Assembly (NCBI GenBank): GCA_028704885.1
Contig: JAQWEN010000001.1
Span: forward strand, 671,492-735,491
Direction of reading: 5' to 3'
Origin: Candidatus Shapirobacteria bacterium
Lineage (GTDB): Bacteria > Patescibacteria > Microgenomatia > UBA12405
DNA length: 64,000 nucleotides
The notes below the pieces were generated by a model. That model ran no database searches, had not been told where the DNA came from, and was given only the letters and a program-made list of their open reading frames with translations. The translations under genes and the position numbers were made by a program. Positions 7,704 to 17,300 of this stretch are shown one piece after another. Each line of letters starts with the position of its first letter. Position 1 is the stretch's first letter.

Positions 7704-10046
7704 CTATAGTTGGTAAATCTTAGTTTTACCAGACTGAAATATAATTTGCCCACCAATTTTTATAAAATTATCTTCATTTAATTCAGGATATTTTTCGTAT
7801 TCTTTGGTACCAACAAAAATATATTGAATATTATATTTTTGAATTAATTTTTTTAATCGATTAAGATCTGAACTTGATGATTCGTTTTTAGTTTCTGGAA
7901 TTTCGGCATACAGAATTAATTTTTGATTTGGATGAATTAATGAGGGATTTTCTAAATTATTAAGCGATGCAATTTCTTTCCATAAATATTCATTTTTAAG
8001 TTGTTCTTTTGAAATTTTCCAAAGTGTATCTCCAGAAGAAACAGTATATTCAATATTTTTATTATTTTCTAATGGTTCATTGTTTTTAGTTGATGATTCA
8101 TAGATGGCTTGAACGTCGTCTTGGCGTTGTTTTGGTTTATCGTAACCTCCACGCCAAAGCCATTCATGAACTATCCAACCTTCAACAGTTGGAAGGCCGG
8201 TAGCGACAGAAATTTGATTGAAAGTAGTATAACTATCACCTACTGCTTCAAGCATGACTGGTTGACCGGAAATATTTTTGTTAATCCAATCAATCGCTTT
8301 AAAATTATCAGAATAACCGTCTTTTAAGTAATTTAAACCCCACAATCCTTGATAAGTTTTTGAGCCGTAAAATGATTTAATGGCAAAATAGGGATAAATT
8401 AAATGGATTGAAAAAATTAAAGTAAAAAGAATACCATATAAAATATTTGGAATTTTGGATTTTAATAATAATCTGGTTTTGTAAAAAACATAGCCGGAAA
8501 CTAGGGCATACATCATGAAGGCCTGATAAACTAATTTGAACATGGTGTTGGCGCGACGGTGTTCGTAAATATAAATATCCTTTAAGTAAACTAATTCGGG
8601 AATAATAATCAAAATAGTGGCGGTAATGATCAGAGCAAAAACAAAAAGATCAGAATTTGAATTATAATTTTTAATTTTTAATTTGAAATTTTTAATAAAC
8701 GATAATATCAGGGGTAAAACAATTAACCAAAAACCACCATATAAAATAAACAATTGATAAAAAGCACTGTGACCATCAGAAATTCTGATACCATTAGTCA
8801 TGGGAACAAAATTTGAAGAGAAGGGAATACTAAAAATAAACCAAGCTGCAATTGTTAAGACTCCATTGATTAAAGTTTTTTTAATAGCTGATTTTCGATC
8901 ATTTTTAAGATTCAAAAAGAAAGTAAAAACAGCAAAAAGAAGACCATAAATAGCAAAATCCCAAGCATTGGTCATATAAGCAATTGACAAAACAAAACCG
9001 GAAATAATAATAACAGGATAGTTAATTAAAGCAGAAGAAAAAAAACTTGAAGCTAATAAAAAAGCCATAAAAAATAAGACAATAGGAATGTCATTCATAT
9101 GACCATGAAGGTCAGCAACGACAAAACTATAAAGTGGAAACTCGTGAATAGTTTTATCTTTAATATCAGGGTCGTGACCAATAAAACGAGTGGCGTCTGG
9201 ATACCAATATTTATCGGCTGACTCACTAATAGCTTTTTTTGATAAAACTAATTTGCCATTATCTTGAATATCTATTTTGGCAATTTTATAAACTGAATGA
9301 AGATTGCCACCAAAAGTTAGAAGAAGAGCTGAAATTAAACCAGCGATGATAATTTTTGGAACAAACCCACCCGCCCTATGGGCACCCTCCCTTGACAAGG
9401 AGGGCTTTATTGTTAAAAAAACTAGATTTGAAGCAATAGAAAAAGTAAAAGAAAAGGTAAAAGCACAAACAGTGGCTATAGATAAATTGTAAGTAATAGC
9501 CGAACTAATGGTGCTTAATTTAGTTAAAACAGCAAAAATTATATGACCAAAATAATAATAATTAATAATTTCACCAGAAAACCACATGTCTTGGGGAGGT
9601 AAAAATTTAGAACGTAGGGCTGAATTAATAAAACCCCAATCCATATATTTTTCCAAACCTTCAATATCTGAGGCAAAACCCCTAACAAAAGACCAAACAA
9701 CTAGAATTGAAAGAAATAAAATTTCTTGAAAAATGAAAACCTTATAATTTTCTTTAATAATTTTTAAAAATAGAGATAAATTATTTTTGTATCTAAGAAA
9801 TAAAATATTTAGTAATAAAATTAGGGCTAAGATTAAAAATAAATTTAAATTACTAAAAACTAAAATTTTAAAAACACCACCGACTAAAATTAGATAAGTT
9901 GAAAAAACAATACAAATAATTTTGGAAAAAATATAACCCTTATCCCAAAATTTTTTAAATAGGAAAACAGTTATTGGCAAAGTTAAAAGACCTAAAGAAA
10001 AAATCAAAAACCACCAAGAAATAATTGGAGTTAGATCGGACAACAT
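7704..10046 (-). CDS. DUF2298 (YYY) multi-pass membrane protein with an inserted LysM domain
   Basis: A 780-residue protein with about 12 or more hydrophobic helices. It carries the NYYYFGH signature of the DUF2298 family and FVVADLHGHMNDIP, usual for that GT-C-like group; the substrate is unknown but envelope glycan work is likely. Near the C-terminus (about residues 663-712) lies a LysM domain (YTVSSGDTLWKISK to LIHPNQKLILY), a peptidoglycan-binding module. It splits the usual DUF2298 tail (RQDDVQAIYES upstream, IQYIFVGTKEYEKYP downstream). A palindromic repeat (9363-9406) is inserted in frame at residues 213-228, adding KPSLSREGAHRAGG to a loop between helices. It starts 2 bases after the PAP2 gene. 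Confidence 0.85.
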   Translation of the reverse strand: MLSDLTPIISWWFLIFSLGLLTLPITVFLFKKFWDKGYIFSKIICIVFSTYLILVGGVFKILVFSNLNLFLILALILLLNILFLRYKNNLSLFLKIIKENYKVFIFQEILFLSILVVWSFVRGFASDIEGLEKYMDWGFINSALRSKFLPPQDMWFSGEIINYYYFGHIIFAVLTKLSTISSAITYNLSIATVCAFTFSFTFSIASNLVFLTIKPSLSREGAHRAGGFVPKIIIAGLISALLLTFGGNLHSVYKIAKIDIQDNGKLVLSKKAISESADKYWYPDATRFIGHDPDIKDKTIHEFPLYSFVVADLHGHMNDIPIVLFFMAFLLASSFFSSALINYPVIIISGFVLSIAYMTNAWDFAIYGLLFAVFTFFLNLKNDRKSAIKKTLINGVLTIAAWFIFSIPFSSNFVPMTNGIRISDGHSAFYQLFILYGGFWLIVLPLILSFIKNFKLKIKNYNSNSDLFVFALIITATILIIIPELVYLKDIYIYEHRRANTMFKLVYQAFMMYALVSGYVFYKTRLLLKSKIPNILYGILFTLIFSIHLIYPYFAIKSFYGSKTYQGLWGLNYLKDGYSDNFKAIDWINKNISGQPVMLEAVGDSYTTFNQISVATGLPTVEGWIVHEWLWRGGYDKPKQRQDDVQAIYESSTKNNEPLENNKNIEYTVSSGDTLWKISKEQLKNEYLWKEIASLNNLENPSLIHPNQKLILYAEIPETKNESSSSDLNRLKKLIQKYNIQYIFVGTKEYEKYPELNEDNFIKIGGQIIFQSGKTKIYQL
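9363..9406. repeat. Double-hairpin palindromic element, copy B, inside a gene
   Basis: ACCCACCC, then GCCCTATGGGC, then CCCTCCCTTGACAAGGAGGG. It has the same two-hairpin plan as copies A, C and D but lies inside the DUF2298 reading frame without breaking it. It encodes a polar patch between predicted membrane helices. Confidence 0.75.
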
Positions 10047-10048
10047 AA

Positions 10049-10621
10049 CTATTTAATAAAGAAAACAAAATTAAAAATCGTTCTGATTATTTCAGTAAGA
10101 AAAACTGGTAAAACAATCCATTTTGAAAGTAGCCAAATAAGGCTACCAGCAATTATTCCACCAAACATATCGATTGGATAATGAAAACCAATAAAAATAC
10201 GGAAAAACAAAAGGGGTGAAACTATTGATAAAAATAAAGGAACTGAAAAAACTTGATATTGGATAATAAACAAAAGAAAATAAAGACTTTTAATGGTGTG
10301 ACCAGAAGGGAAGGAACCAGTTTTATACCATTTTTTAACTAAACCTGGAGGAAGATTATCATTTTTCTCAAAAAGTGGTCGACGCCAATAAATTTTGCTT
10401 TTTAAAAAACGTTCAAAAAATTCAGCAATAATTGTAGCAATAAGAATCTGCCAAAAAATATTGGCATCTTTTCTGATTAAGAGATAAGAAACATAAAAGA
10501 AAAAAAACCAGATTATATAATTAAGAATAATTAAGATTTTTTTTCTTAATAAGTTTTGTTCAAACCAGAGTAGCCAATCTTTTTTAGGCTGCCAAAATAA
10601 AAGCGATTTTAAAAAACTCAT
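10049..10621 (-). CDS. PAP2-family membrane phosphatase
   Basis: Likely dephosphorylates a lipid phosphate or pyrophosphate, for instance undecaprenyl pyrophosphate, on the outer face of the membrane. The 190 residues include the three-part PAP2 motif: KSKIYWRRP (residues 75-82), PSGH (105-108) and RIFIGFHYPID (141-151) with the catalytic histidine. Several membrane helices surround these motifs. It is placed with the DUF2298 protein and close to MurJ, a UbiA-like transferase and glycosyltransferases, consistent with recycling of lipid carriers. Exact substrate unknown. Confidence 0.87.
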   Translation of the reverse strand: MSFLKSLLFWQPKKDWLLWFEQNLLRKKILIILNYIIWFFFFYVSYLLIRKDANIFWQILIATIIAEFFERFLKSKIYWRRPLFEKNDNLPPGLVKKWYKTGSFPSGHTIKSLYFLLFIIQYQVFSVPLFLSIVSPLLFFRIFIGFHYPIDMFGGIIAGSLIWLLSKWIVLPVFLTEIIRTIFNFVFFIK

Positions 10622-10652
10622 TCATTTATTATAAAACCTTTTTGAATATTGT

Positions 10653-10658
10653 TATAAT
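10653..10658 (+). promoter_or_regulatory. -10 box of a leaderless transcript (GT4 gene)
   Basis: TATAAT ends six bases before the GTG at 10665, which leaves no room for a Shine-Dalgarno. No good -35 is visible. Confidence 0.55.
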
Positions 10659-10664
10659 TCAGTT

Positions 10665-11813
10665 GTGAAAATATTAATTTCAACACCTTATTATTTGCCT
10701 AATGTTTCGGGAATTACAGTTTATATTAATGTATTGGCAGAAGAACTGGTAAAAAGAGGACATAAAGTAACAATTTTAACCAGCAGACATGATTTAACGA
10801 CAAAAAAGGAAGAAACTGTAAATGGAGTAAAAATAAGACGGTTAAAAATTGCTTTCAAAATAGGTAAAGGGTCGATTGTTCCCTCTTTTTTATTTGAATC
10901 AATAAAAGAAATTAAAAAGCATGATGTAATTGACTGCCAACTTCCTCAGCCAGAATCTTTATGGATAGCAATTGTAGGAAAATTTTTAGGTAAAAAAGTA
11001 TTTTTGACTCATCATACTGATTTAAGTTTTTGGAAAGGATTTAAAAATAAAATAATTGACGGGGGAGTTTTTATTTGTCAATATTTAGCGGCATTATTAT
11101 CAACTAAAATAATCCCCTATACTGATGATTATGCTAAGAATTCATATTTCTTAAAAAGATTTTTTGATAAAACAGTGGCGATTTATCCACCAATCAAATT
11201 TGAGGAAAAAGAAGATTTTAATCTAGAAGTAAAGATTAATACATTGGTTAAAAATAAAAAATATGTGATTGGATTTTGCGGTCGAATTGCTAAACAAAAA
11301 GGAATTGAATTATTAATAAAATCGAGTAAGTTATTGGATAAAAAATTAGGAAAAGATAATTATGTGATTCTGATGGTAGGACCAATAACGGTAATTGGAG
11401 AAAATTATTATGATTATTTACAAAATAAATATAAATCAATCTTGAAAGAAAGATTTATTTTTATGGACAATATTGAAAGAAAATTTCTTTCTACTTTTTA
11501 CAAAAAAATTGATTTATTGGTTTTACCAAGTGACGACAGATTAGAATCTTTTGGTTGGGTGCAAATTGAAGCAATGAAATGTGGAACGCCATGCGTGGCG
11601 ACAAATTTACCAGGAATGAGAATTCCTGTTTTAGAAAGTAAATTTGGGGAATTATTTGAAAATAAAAACGAGATTGATTTGGCTAATAAAATAGAATTGG
11701 TTTTGAAAAATGGAAAAAAATATTACCAAAATAAATTTATTAAAAATATCGATATTTTTAATTACGAAAAAAGTTTAGATGATTACGAAAAATTATTTTC
11801 AGAAAGAGTTTAA
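10665..11813 (+). CDS. GT4-family glycosyltransferase
   Basis: Transfers a sugar from a nucleotide-sugar donor, probably to a lipid-linked or cell-surface glycan. The 382-residue, two-lobed GT-B protein opens with MKILISTPYYLPNVSGITVYI and has the donor-site region FCGRIAKQKGIELLIKS, followed by SDDRLESFGWVQIEAMKCGTPCVATNLPGM, which holds the conserved E-x7-E-type segment of GT4. There is no signal peptide, so it is cytoplasmic or peripheral. The start is GTG with a TATAAT six bases upstream. It is transcribed towards the GT-C gene on the other strand, and the two coding ends overlap by 15 bases (11799-11813). Confidence 0.9.
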   Translation: MKILISTPYYLPNVSGITVYINVLAEELVKRGHKVTILTSRHDLTTKKEETVNGVKIRRLKIAFKIGKGSIVPSFLFESIKEIKKHDVIDCQLPQPESLWIAIVGKFLGKKVFLTHHTDLSFWKGFKNKIIDGGVFICQYLAALLSTKIIPYTDDYAKNSYFLKRFFDKTVAIYPPIKFEEKEDFNLEVKINTLVKNKKYVIGFCGRIAKQKGIELLIKSSKLLDKKLGKDNYVILMVGPITVIGENYYDYLQNKYKSILKERFIFMDNIERKFLSTFYKKIDLLVLPSDDRLESFGWVQIEAMKCGTPCVATNLPGMRIPVLESKFGELFENKNEIDLANKIELVLKNGKKYYQNKFIKNIDIFNYEKSLDDYEKLFSERV

Positions 11814-13469
11814 ACTAAAAGCTGAGGTTTTTTGAAATATTAAGACTTTAGGATGATCATAAACAGTAAAAGCTTCTTCGGCAGAAGTGTCATTAAAGAC
11901 AGGATAAGAAGTGAATTCGGCAACTTGTTTGAAACCCAAAGAACCATCAAAAAGTGATTGATAATATTTAGCGGTTAAGGGATAAATATTTGAATTTCTG
12001 GGAATGGGTAAATAAAAACGATTTGAAGAAATAATAATATAATCTGATTTGATTAATTGGTCTTTTATAATAGAAATCTTTTCTTGGCTGTCTGAATCTG
12101 CAATAGCAAGACTTTGGTATTGGTAATCATAAATAGATTTATTTTTCAAAAACAAAGGCAAGGAATCATCCCAATATTCAGTTGCTAAAGTTGAACCAAT
12201 TGGAATATTTTGATAAATCCACTTGGAGGCAGTTACTCGGGTGTGATCTTTTAAATAAATAGAGATAAAACAAATTGGATAAATTAATAAAATTATAAAA
12301 AAGAAAATTTTTACTAATTTTAAATTTAATAGTTTTGTTTGATGAATAAAAAAAGCAGAACTAATACAAAGAAAAGGATAAATTGGTAAAAAGTAACGCA
12401 TGGTGGTAACGTGTTGAATTCCCTGATAAAAAAATAGAAGTAATATCCAGAAAATGATAATTAATAATTCATAATTTTTAATTTTTGATTTGAAATTTTT
12501 AATGATTGAATAAAAAATGGAGAGGATAAAAATAATTCCTAAAGGTAATCCGGCACCCCAAAGGATAATATTTTTAAGAGGAAAAATTAGAGGAATAGTT
12601 TTTAACCATTGAATCCCCGGTGGATAATAAGACATTTGATTGTAGCTTTGAAGTTCTTTTAAATTAGAAATAAATTGAGGATTAAGATTCCAATTTATTA
12701 AATTACCTGAAGAAAAAGCTTGAGGTTGATTAAACCTGAAAATTAATGAAGTAAATAAAACAAAAATTAGACCATAAAAAATTAGTAATTTGGGGTTTTT
12801 ATAAAAAATAAACAAAAAATAAATAAAGATTACCGGCAAAAAATAAATGGCAGAAATTTTGCAAGATAAAGCAATTCCAAAAGATAAAGATAATAAAAAA
12901 ACTTTTTTAAATATATTTTTTTTGTCTTTAATTATGACTAAAAAATAAAAGGAGAGAACTATAAATAAATTTAAAAATGGATCGACAGTATAGAAATGAG
13001 ATAGCTGAATTGGCAAAACACAAATGGAATAAAAGAAAGAAGATAGCAGAGCAATTTTTTGATTAAATATTTTTTGAGAAATTAAATAAATTAATAAAAC
13101 AATTAAAACATCAGCTAAGATAGTTAAGCCACGGCCAACAAAATGAATTTGATCGTAAGTTATTTTATTTAAAAATTCGCCTGCTATCTTAACTAAATTT
13201 AAAGGAAAAGCACCATAAACAAAAAAAGAAAAATTATTATTGTAGGGATTCAATGTTGAAGTTTGAGGATTTAGATATTGACTAAGAGAAGTTGGTATTT
13301 TAATAGTAGTTAAAACCATGGTTAAAAATCTTTCATCTGGATGGAGATGTTGATTTTGATCCCAATTAAAACCAATAGTTCTAAAAAAAAGAGCTATAGA
13401 TAAAATCGATAATAGCAAAAAAATATTTTTTTTAGATTTAATTAGATAGAAGCAATTCTTGATAGTCAT
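11799..13469 (-). CDS. GT-C (family 39-like) membrane glycosyltransferase
   Basis: A 556-residue multi-pass protein of the PMT/ArnT-like group, which use polyprenyl-phosphate sugars as donors outside the membrane. After the first helix comes NWDQNQHLHPDERF, containing the loop-1 acidic DE that serves as the catalytic site in this family. Many hydrophobic helices follow, then a C-terminal soluble part with KWIYQNIPIGSTLATEYWDD. It overlaps the next upstream GT-C gene by 32 bases on the same strand, and the two resemble each other in layout. The UbiA-like gene upstream would supply a lipid-linked pentose donor, but that link is inference. Confidence 0.85.
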   Translation of the reverse strand: MTIKNCFYLIKSKKNIFLLLSILSIALFFRTIGFNWDQNQHLHPDERFLTMVLTTIKIPTSLSQYLNPQTSTLNPYNNNFSFFVYGAFPLNLVKIAGEFLNKITYDQIHFVGRGLTILADVLIVLLIYLISQKIFNQKIALLSSFFYSICVLPIQLSHFYTVDPFLNLFIVLSFYFLVIIKDKKNIFKKVFLLSLSFGIALSCKISAIYFLPVIFIYFLFIFYKNPKLLIFYGLIFVLFTSLIFRFNQPQAFSSGNLINWNLNPQFISNLKELQSYNQMSYYPPGIQWLKTIPLIFPLKNIILWGAGLPLGIIFILSIFYSIIKNFKSKIKNYELLIIIFWILLLFFYQGIQHVTTMRYFLPIYPFLCISSAFFIHQTKLLNLKLVKIFFFIILLIYPICFISIYLKDHTRVTASKWIYQNIPIGSTLATEYWDDSLPLFLKNKSIYDYQYQSLAIADSDSQEKISIIKDQLIKSDYIIISSNRFYLPIPRNSNIYPLTAKYYQSLFDGSLGFKQVAEFTSYPVFNDTSAEEAFTVYDHPKVLIFQKTSAFSLNSF

Positions 13470-15000
13470 CTGGACTTAGATTATTAACTTTTTTATAAAT
13501 TCTAATAGTTGGTTGATCAAAAACAGACCAAGTTTCTTCAGCGTTTTCAGAATTTAAAAATAAATCCTTTTGATTACTAATTTTGATTATTTCCGAAAAT
13601 CCAAGGTTTTGAGAAAATAAATTTCGATAATATTTTTGAGATAAGGGATAGTTTTCATTATTTTGATTTTTAAAAACTCGACGAGAAGGAATAAAAATAT
13701 AATCGGCTGAAGTTAAAGCATCGGCTAGTTTGTTTAGATTATTTTTATCTGAATCCAATTCATAAAAATTAAAATTATCAACCTGAAGACTAGGGTAAGA
13801 AACTGGAAAGTTAACAACATTCCCCGATTCAGATAAAATAAAGGAATTGGATGGAATGTTGGATTTAACTAAATTTGAGGCATAAATTCTAACGTCAGGT
13901 GAAAAATATTTTTTGAAAAAATAAATACCTGGACTAATCATTAATAAAAGCAAAATAATAGTTAATATTTTATTGTTAATTTTTTTAAAAAGATAAAGAC
14001 AAAAAAATGGACCGATAAAAAAGAGGGGGGACATAAAACGAGTCCATTTTACAAATAGCTGACCAGCGTACAAAAAATAAATTATTGCTGGAACAAAAAT
14101 TAATAATAATTCTTTTTTTAATTTGGTTTTTATAAAAAAGAAAAAACCAATAAAAGAGAAAATAAAAATAAATATTCCATTAGCATAGGGAAAAATATTT
14201 TTAAGCTGAAAAATATACGGCAGGGAATTTTCAAATTGACGGGTATAAAAAACTCTTAATTTACCGGTGGCAACTGCTGTTTCGTAAATCATTGATGATT
14301 TAAAATCTGAAAATTTGATTAGGTTAAAAGGAGAAAAAATAATTGCTAGTAATAAAAATATAATAGTAAATATTAAAGAGGTTAAAATAAATTTTGATAT
14401 TTTTTTGTCTTTTAGAAAAAGCAAAAAGAAACAAAGATAAGTTGGTAAGACAAAAAAAATGGCGGTTATCTTCGAAGCCAGACCAACAGCACTAATTAAA
14501 ATTAGAAATAATAAATATTTCTTTTTTTGGTGTTGAAAATATTTTAAAGATAGGAGGATGTTGGCCGAAAAAACAAAGGTGAGAATTGATTCAGTGGTGC
14601 CAAAATGGGCAGATTGAATGAGACCAGGAGTAAAAATAAGAAGCAAAATGAATAAATAACTTATTTTTCTTGATTTAAAAATTATTTTGGAAATTAAATA
14701 AAAACAATAAATCGAGAGACAGGAAAAGGTAGCTGACCAAAAACGCAAAGTCAAAATTATGGTGGAAAAATTATGTAAAGGGGTGGTTAGAAAGGTTAAA
14801 AAGAGAGGAAATTGGCCGTAAGCAAAAAAATTGGGATTAAGGTTTTTAAAATTCATTTGAGCCACTGATGTGGCCATATTGTTTTCATCGGGATTAAAAA
14901 AATAACCATTACCCCAATTTAGAAAACAAAAACGAGTAATAAGAGTAATTATCAATAAAAACAGCGGAAACAATATTTTTTTGACTTGATTAAATTGCAT
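13438..15000 (-). CDS. GT-C (family 39-like) membrane glycosyltransferase
   Basis: A second multi-pass glycosyltransferase, 520 residues from ATG 15000 (MQFNQVKKILFPL). A TTG-led form four codons longer is possible. The loop-1 signature is NWGNGYFFNPDENNMA, with the acidic DE at the expected place. The C-terminal part repeats the neighbour's scheme: LVKSNIPSNSFILSESGN and a YYRNLF motif matching YYQSLF in the neighbour, so they are probably tandem duplicates that diverged. It overlaps the UbiA-like gene by 11 bases and the next GT-C gene by 32, a tightly coupled unit. Confidence 0.83.
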   Translation of the reverse strand: MQFNQVKKILFPLFLLIITLITRFCFLNWGNGYFFNPDENNMATSVAQMNFKNLNPNFFAYGQFPLFLTFLTTPLHNFSTIILTLRFWSATFSCLSIYCFYLISKIIFKSRKISYLFILLLIFTPGLIQSAHFGTTESILTFVFSANILLSLKYFQHQKKKYLLFLILISAVGLASKITAIFFVLPTYLCFFLLFLKDKKISKFILTSLIFTIIFLLLAIIFSPFNLIKFSDFKSSMIYETAVATGKLRVFYTRQFENSLPYIFQLKNIFPYANGIFIFIFSFIGFFFFIKTKLKKELLLIFVPAIIYFLYAGQLFVKWTRFMSPLFFIGPFFCLYLFKKINNKILTIILLLLMISPGIYFFKKYFSPDVRIYASNLVKSNIPSNSFILSESGNVVNFPVSYPSLQVDNFNFYELDSDKNNLNKLADALTSADYIFIPSRRVFKNQNNENYPLSQKYYRNLFSQNLGFSEIIKISNQKDLFLNSENAEETWSVFDQPTIRIYKKVNNLSPDDYQELLLSN

Positions 15001-15919
15001 AAACAATACCAATTATCATCAGTCCCCAAGTTAGAACTGAAATCAAAAGAGGTATATCGGTAGCAATTATTCTCTCTGGTCGCTCGCCTTCCTGCATCTC
15101 AAAAATTATTTGACCATAACGCATCATGCCAAAAATTACCGGTAAAAGAGTGATCATATACCATTTTCGATTTAAAGCATTAGGGATGTTTTCCAAAAGA
15201 AAACGATGCAGAAGACCTGATCCGGTAAAAGCAACTGATTCTTCAAAAAAAGTGAACATGGCGTAAGTAATTAGAGTACAAACGGCAAACATGGTGGTGT
15301 AAAAATTTAGTAAATTTTTGCCGTAACCAGCAAGAGCAGAGCGAGTTTTAATTCCACTATTAACTAATTCACTGCGACGTTTACCACTAGCAATAAATAA
15401 AGATAAAAAGATTACAGCTAACATAATCCAAATTGGAAGATGATATCCAGTAACAATTTCTCCAGCATAGGCGCGAATTATAAAAAATAAAGCAATACCA
15501 ACAATATCGATGATGGCTTTTTTCTTAAGGAATAAAGAATAAGCATATTGCAGTAAAATAAAAAACAAAGAGATTATAAAAAATCCGTAACTAGTGAAAA
15601 GAGCAATTGTTAAACCTAAAATAAGGAGGATTATAGCGATAAAAGCAGCTAAATATTCAGGAATATCGCCCCTGGCAATTGGTCGATTTTTTTTAACTGG
15701 ATGAAGACGATCTTTATTTACATCAAGAAGGTCATTTATTATGTAAGAAGAAGAAGATAGTAAACAAAAAGTTATAAAAGCAAAAATACTTTTAATAAAT
15801 AATTCTTTGTTAAACAATTGGCCATTTAAAATTATGGCAGCAAAGATAGCTAAGTTTTTTATCCATTGAATAGGACGAAGTTCTTCTAATATAGAATTTA
15901 ATTTGACGGTTCTTAACAT
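14990..15919 (-). CDS. UbiA-family transferase, decaprenyl-phosphate phosphoribosyltransferase-like
   Basis: A 309-residue membrane enzyme of the UbiA superfamily. LRPIQWIKNLAIF at the N-terminus, NDLLDVNKDRLHPVKKNRPIARG as first Asp-rich motif and SGKRRSELVNSG as second region match the branch that makes decaprenyl-phosphate 5-phosphoribose, the precursor of lipid-linked arabinose or ribose, rather than quinone enzymes. About nine helices are predicted. It heads a run with two GT-C enzymes that could use such a donor. Assigning the product to a pentose-lipid is family knowledge; no epimerase genes are seen here. Confidence 0.85.
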   Translation of the reverse strand: MLRTVKLNSILEELRPIQWIKNLAIFAAIILNGQLFNKELFIKSIFAFITFCLLSSSSYIINDLLDVNKDRLHPVKKNRPIARGDIPEYLAAFIAIILLILGLTIALFTSYGFFIISLFFILLQYAYSLFLKKKAIIDIVGIALFFIIRAYAGEIVTGYHLPIWIMLAVIFLSLFIASGKRRSELVNSGIKTRSALAGYGKNLLNFYTTMFAVCTLITYAMFTFFEESVAFTGSGLLHRFLLENIPNALNRKWYMITLLPVIFGMMRYGQIIFEMQEGERPERIIATDIPLLISVLTWGLMIIGIVYAI

Positions 15920-15965
15920 CGATATACTATCATACCACCAAAAATGTTTAGCTCTAAAAACGAAA

Positions 15966-17300
15966 TTATTTTTTTCTAAAAGAAAAAAGAGAGAAAGTAA
16001 TAAATGATGAAGAAATTAAAAGTAAAATGATGGTTGGAGCTAAATTACCAGTAGTTGGAATACCTGAACTGGTACTTGGTTTACTAGTACGAACTGTTGG
16101 GACGGAAGTAATAGTAGCGGTTTTAGCAGGAGTAATGATGGCTGTAGGGATTGCAGTAACAACAGGAGTGGTAGCGACTGTTGGAGCAATGGTGACTATG
16201 GGAGTAACAGTAGAAGATGCTGATGGTGAAGCTGAATAAGAAAGACTATTGTCGGCAGCCAGAATTGTAAATTTTTTAGAAATAATTTTATCAATACCAT
16301 TATCTTTCACCGTAACAGTAATTGTATGTTCGCCTGGAGATAAATCTGCTGGAGGAGACCAATTCCAGGAACCGTCATCGTTAACAGTGACTTCACCAGT
16401 ATAAACAGTTGGTGAATGAATTTCTATTTTAATAGTGGCTTTACTTGGGCCAGTACCAAAAAAGTCTGGTTTTTGGGTAGAAATTGATTCACTATCTTTT
16501 GGATTCAAAATATCTAATTCTTTAGAATTAGGAACTGGGGTAACTGAGGATAATGAACCAGTATTAGTTGCAGCATCAAAAGTAACTGGCAATGACGAAA
16601 ATTGGTTTTGACCTAAAATTATATCCGGAGTAGGATCATTTTGAGAAGTATTGGCATTAATTTGAGTGGTTTGTTTTTCTTGATCAATGACAATAATTTC
16701 CTCTGAAGTATTATCAGTCGGAGTGAACCTGTTTGTTTTTGATTCATTGAAACTATTAGCTAAAGAAATATTCCAATTACCGGAAGTGGTTACTAAAGCG
16801 GATAAAGGTGAAGCATTAGGGATATTAATAAACACCATAACTTTACTGGCAGCTTTTAATTCTGGAGTAAAAACTCGACCCCAAGCTAAATTAGAAGAAG
16901 GTATCGAACCATTTGGATTTGAAGCTGTTTCAAATTGATAAGTGGAACTTTTATATGTTTTTCCATCATTAATAAATGAATAATCATATTTGATTGAATT
17001 ATCTAAGTTATTAACATCAAAATAATGAATTTTACTTTTTTGGTCATTACTTAAAACAGCAGAATTACTGATAGTTTGATTATTTATTAATAAAGATGAT
17101 AAACAAAATGACTCGGTAACAAAGGAAATTGAGGCTGAATTGTTAGTAATATTAGTAACCTGAGGATTTATTGGTTGACAATCACCACTAGCCTTGGAAA
17201 TAAAATTCGTATTTTTATTAGTAAAAACAGCACCAGCAAAAATAGCACCAATTAATATAAAAAGCCCTAGAATAGTTGGTATTTTTTTTTCTTTAAGCAT
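15966..17300 (-). CDS. Secreted surface protein with Ig-like domain and sorting-like C-terminus
   Basis: A 444-residue exported protein. Residues 1-30 form a signal/anchor helix (IPTILGLFILIGAIFAGAVF). Residues 40-125 look like a fibronectin-type fold (NNSASISFVTESF). Residues 255-345 hold a bacterial Ig-like repeat (ATIKIEIHSPTVYTGEV to GEHTITVTVKDNG). A Ser/Thr/Pro/Ala-rich stalk follows, then IPTTG, a hydrophobic helix and FRKK, the layout of a sortase signal with I in place of L. It directly follows the PilO-like genes, so it may belong to pilus or surface assembly. Whether the sortase at 32513 acts on it is unknown. Confidence 0.7.
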   Translation of the reverse strand: MLKEKKIPTILGLFILIGAIFAGAVFTNKNTNFISKASGDCQPINPQVTNITNNSASISFVTESFCLSSLLINNQTISNSAVLSNDQKSKIHYFDVNNLDNSIKYDYSFINDGKTYKSSTYQFETASNPNGSIPSSNLAWGRVFTPELKAASKVMVFINIPNASPLSALVTTSGNWNISLANSFNESKTNRFTPTDNTSEEIIVIDQEKQTTQINANTSQNDPTPDIILGQNQFSSLPVTFDAATNTGSLSSVTPVPNSKELDILNPKDSESISTQKPDFFGTGPSKATIKIEIHSPTVYTGEVTVNDDGSWNWSPPADLSPGEHTITVTVKDNGIDKIISKKFTILAADNSLSYSASPSASSTVTPIVTIAPTVATTPVVTAIPTAIITPAKTATITSVPTVRTSKPSTSSGIPTTGNLAPTIILLLISSSFITFSLFSFRKK

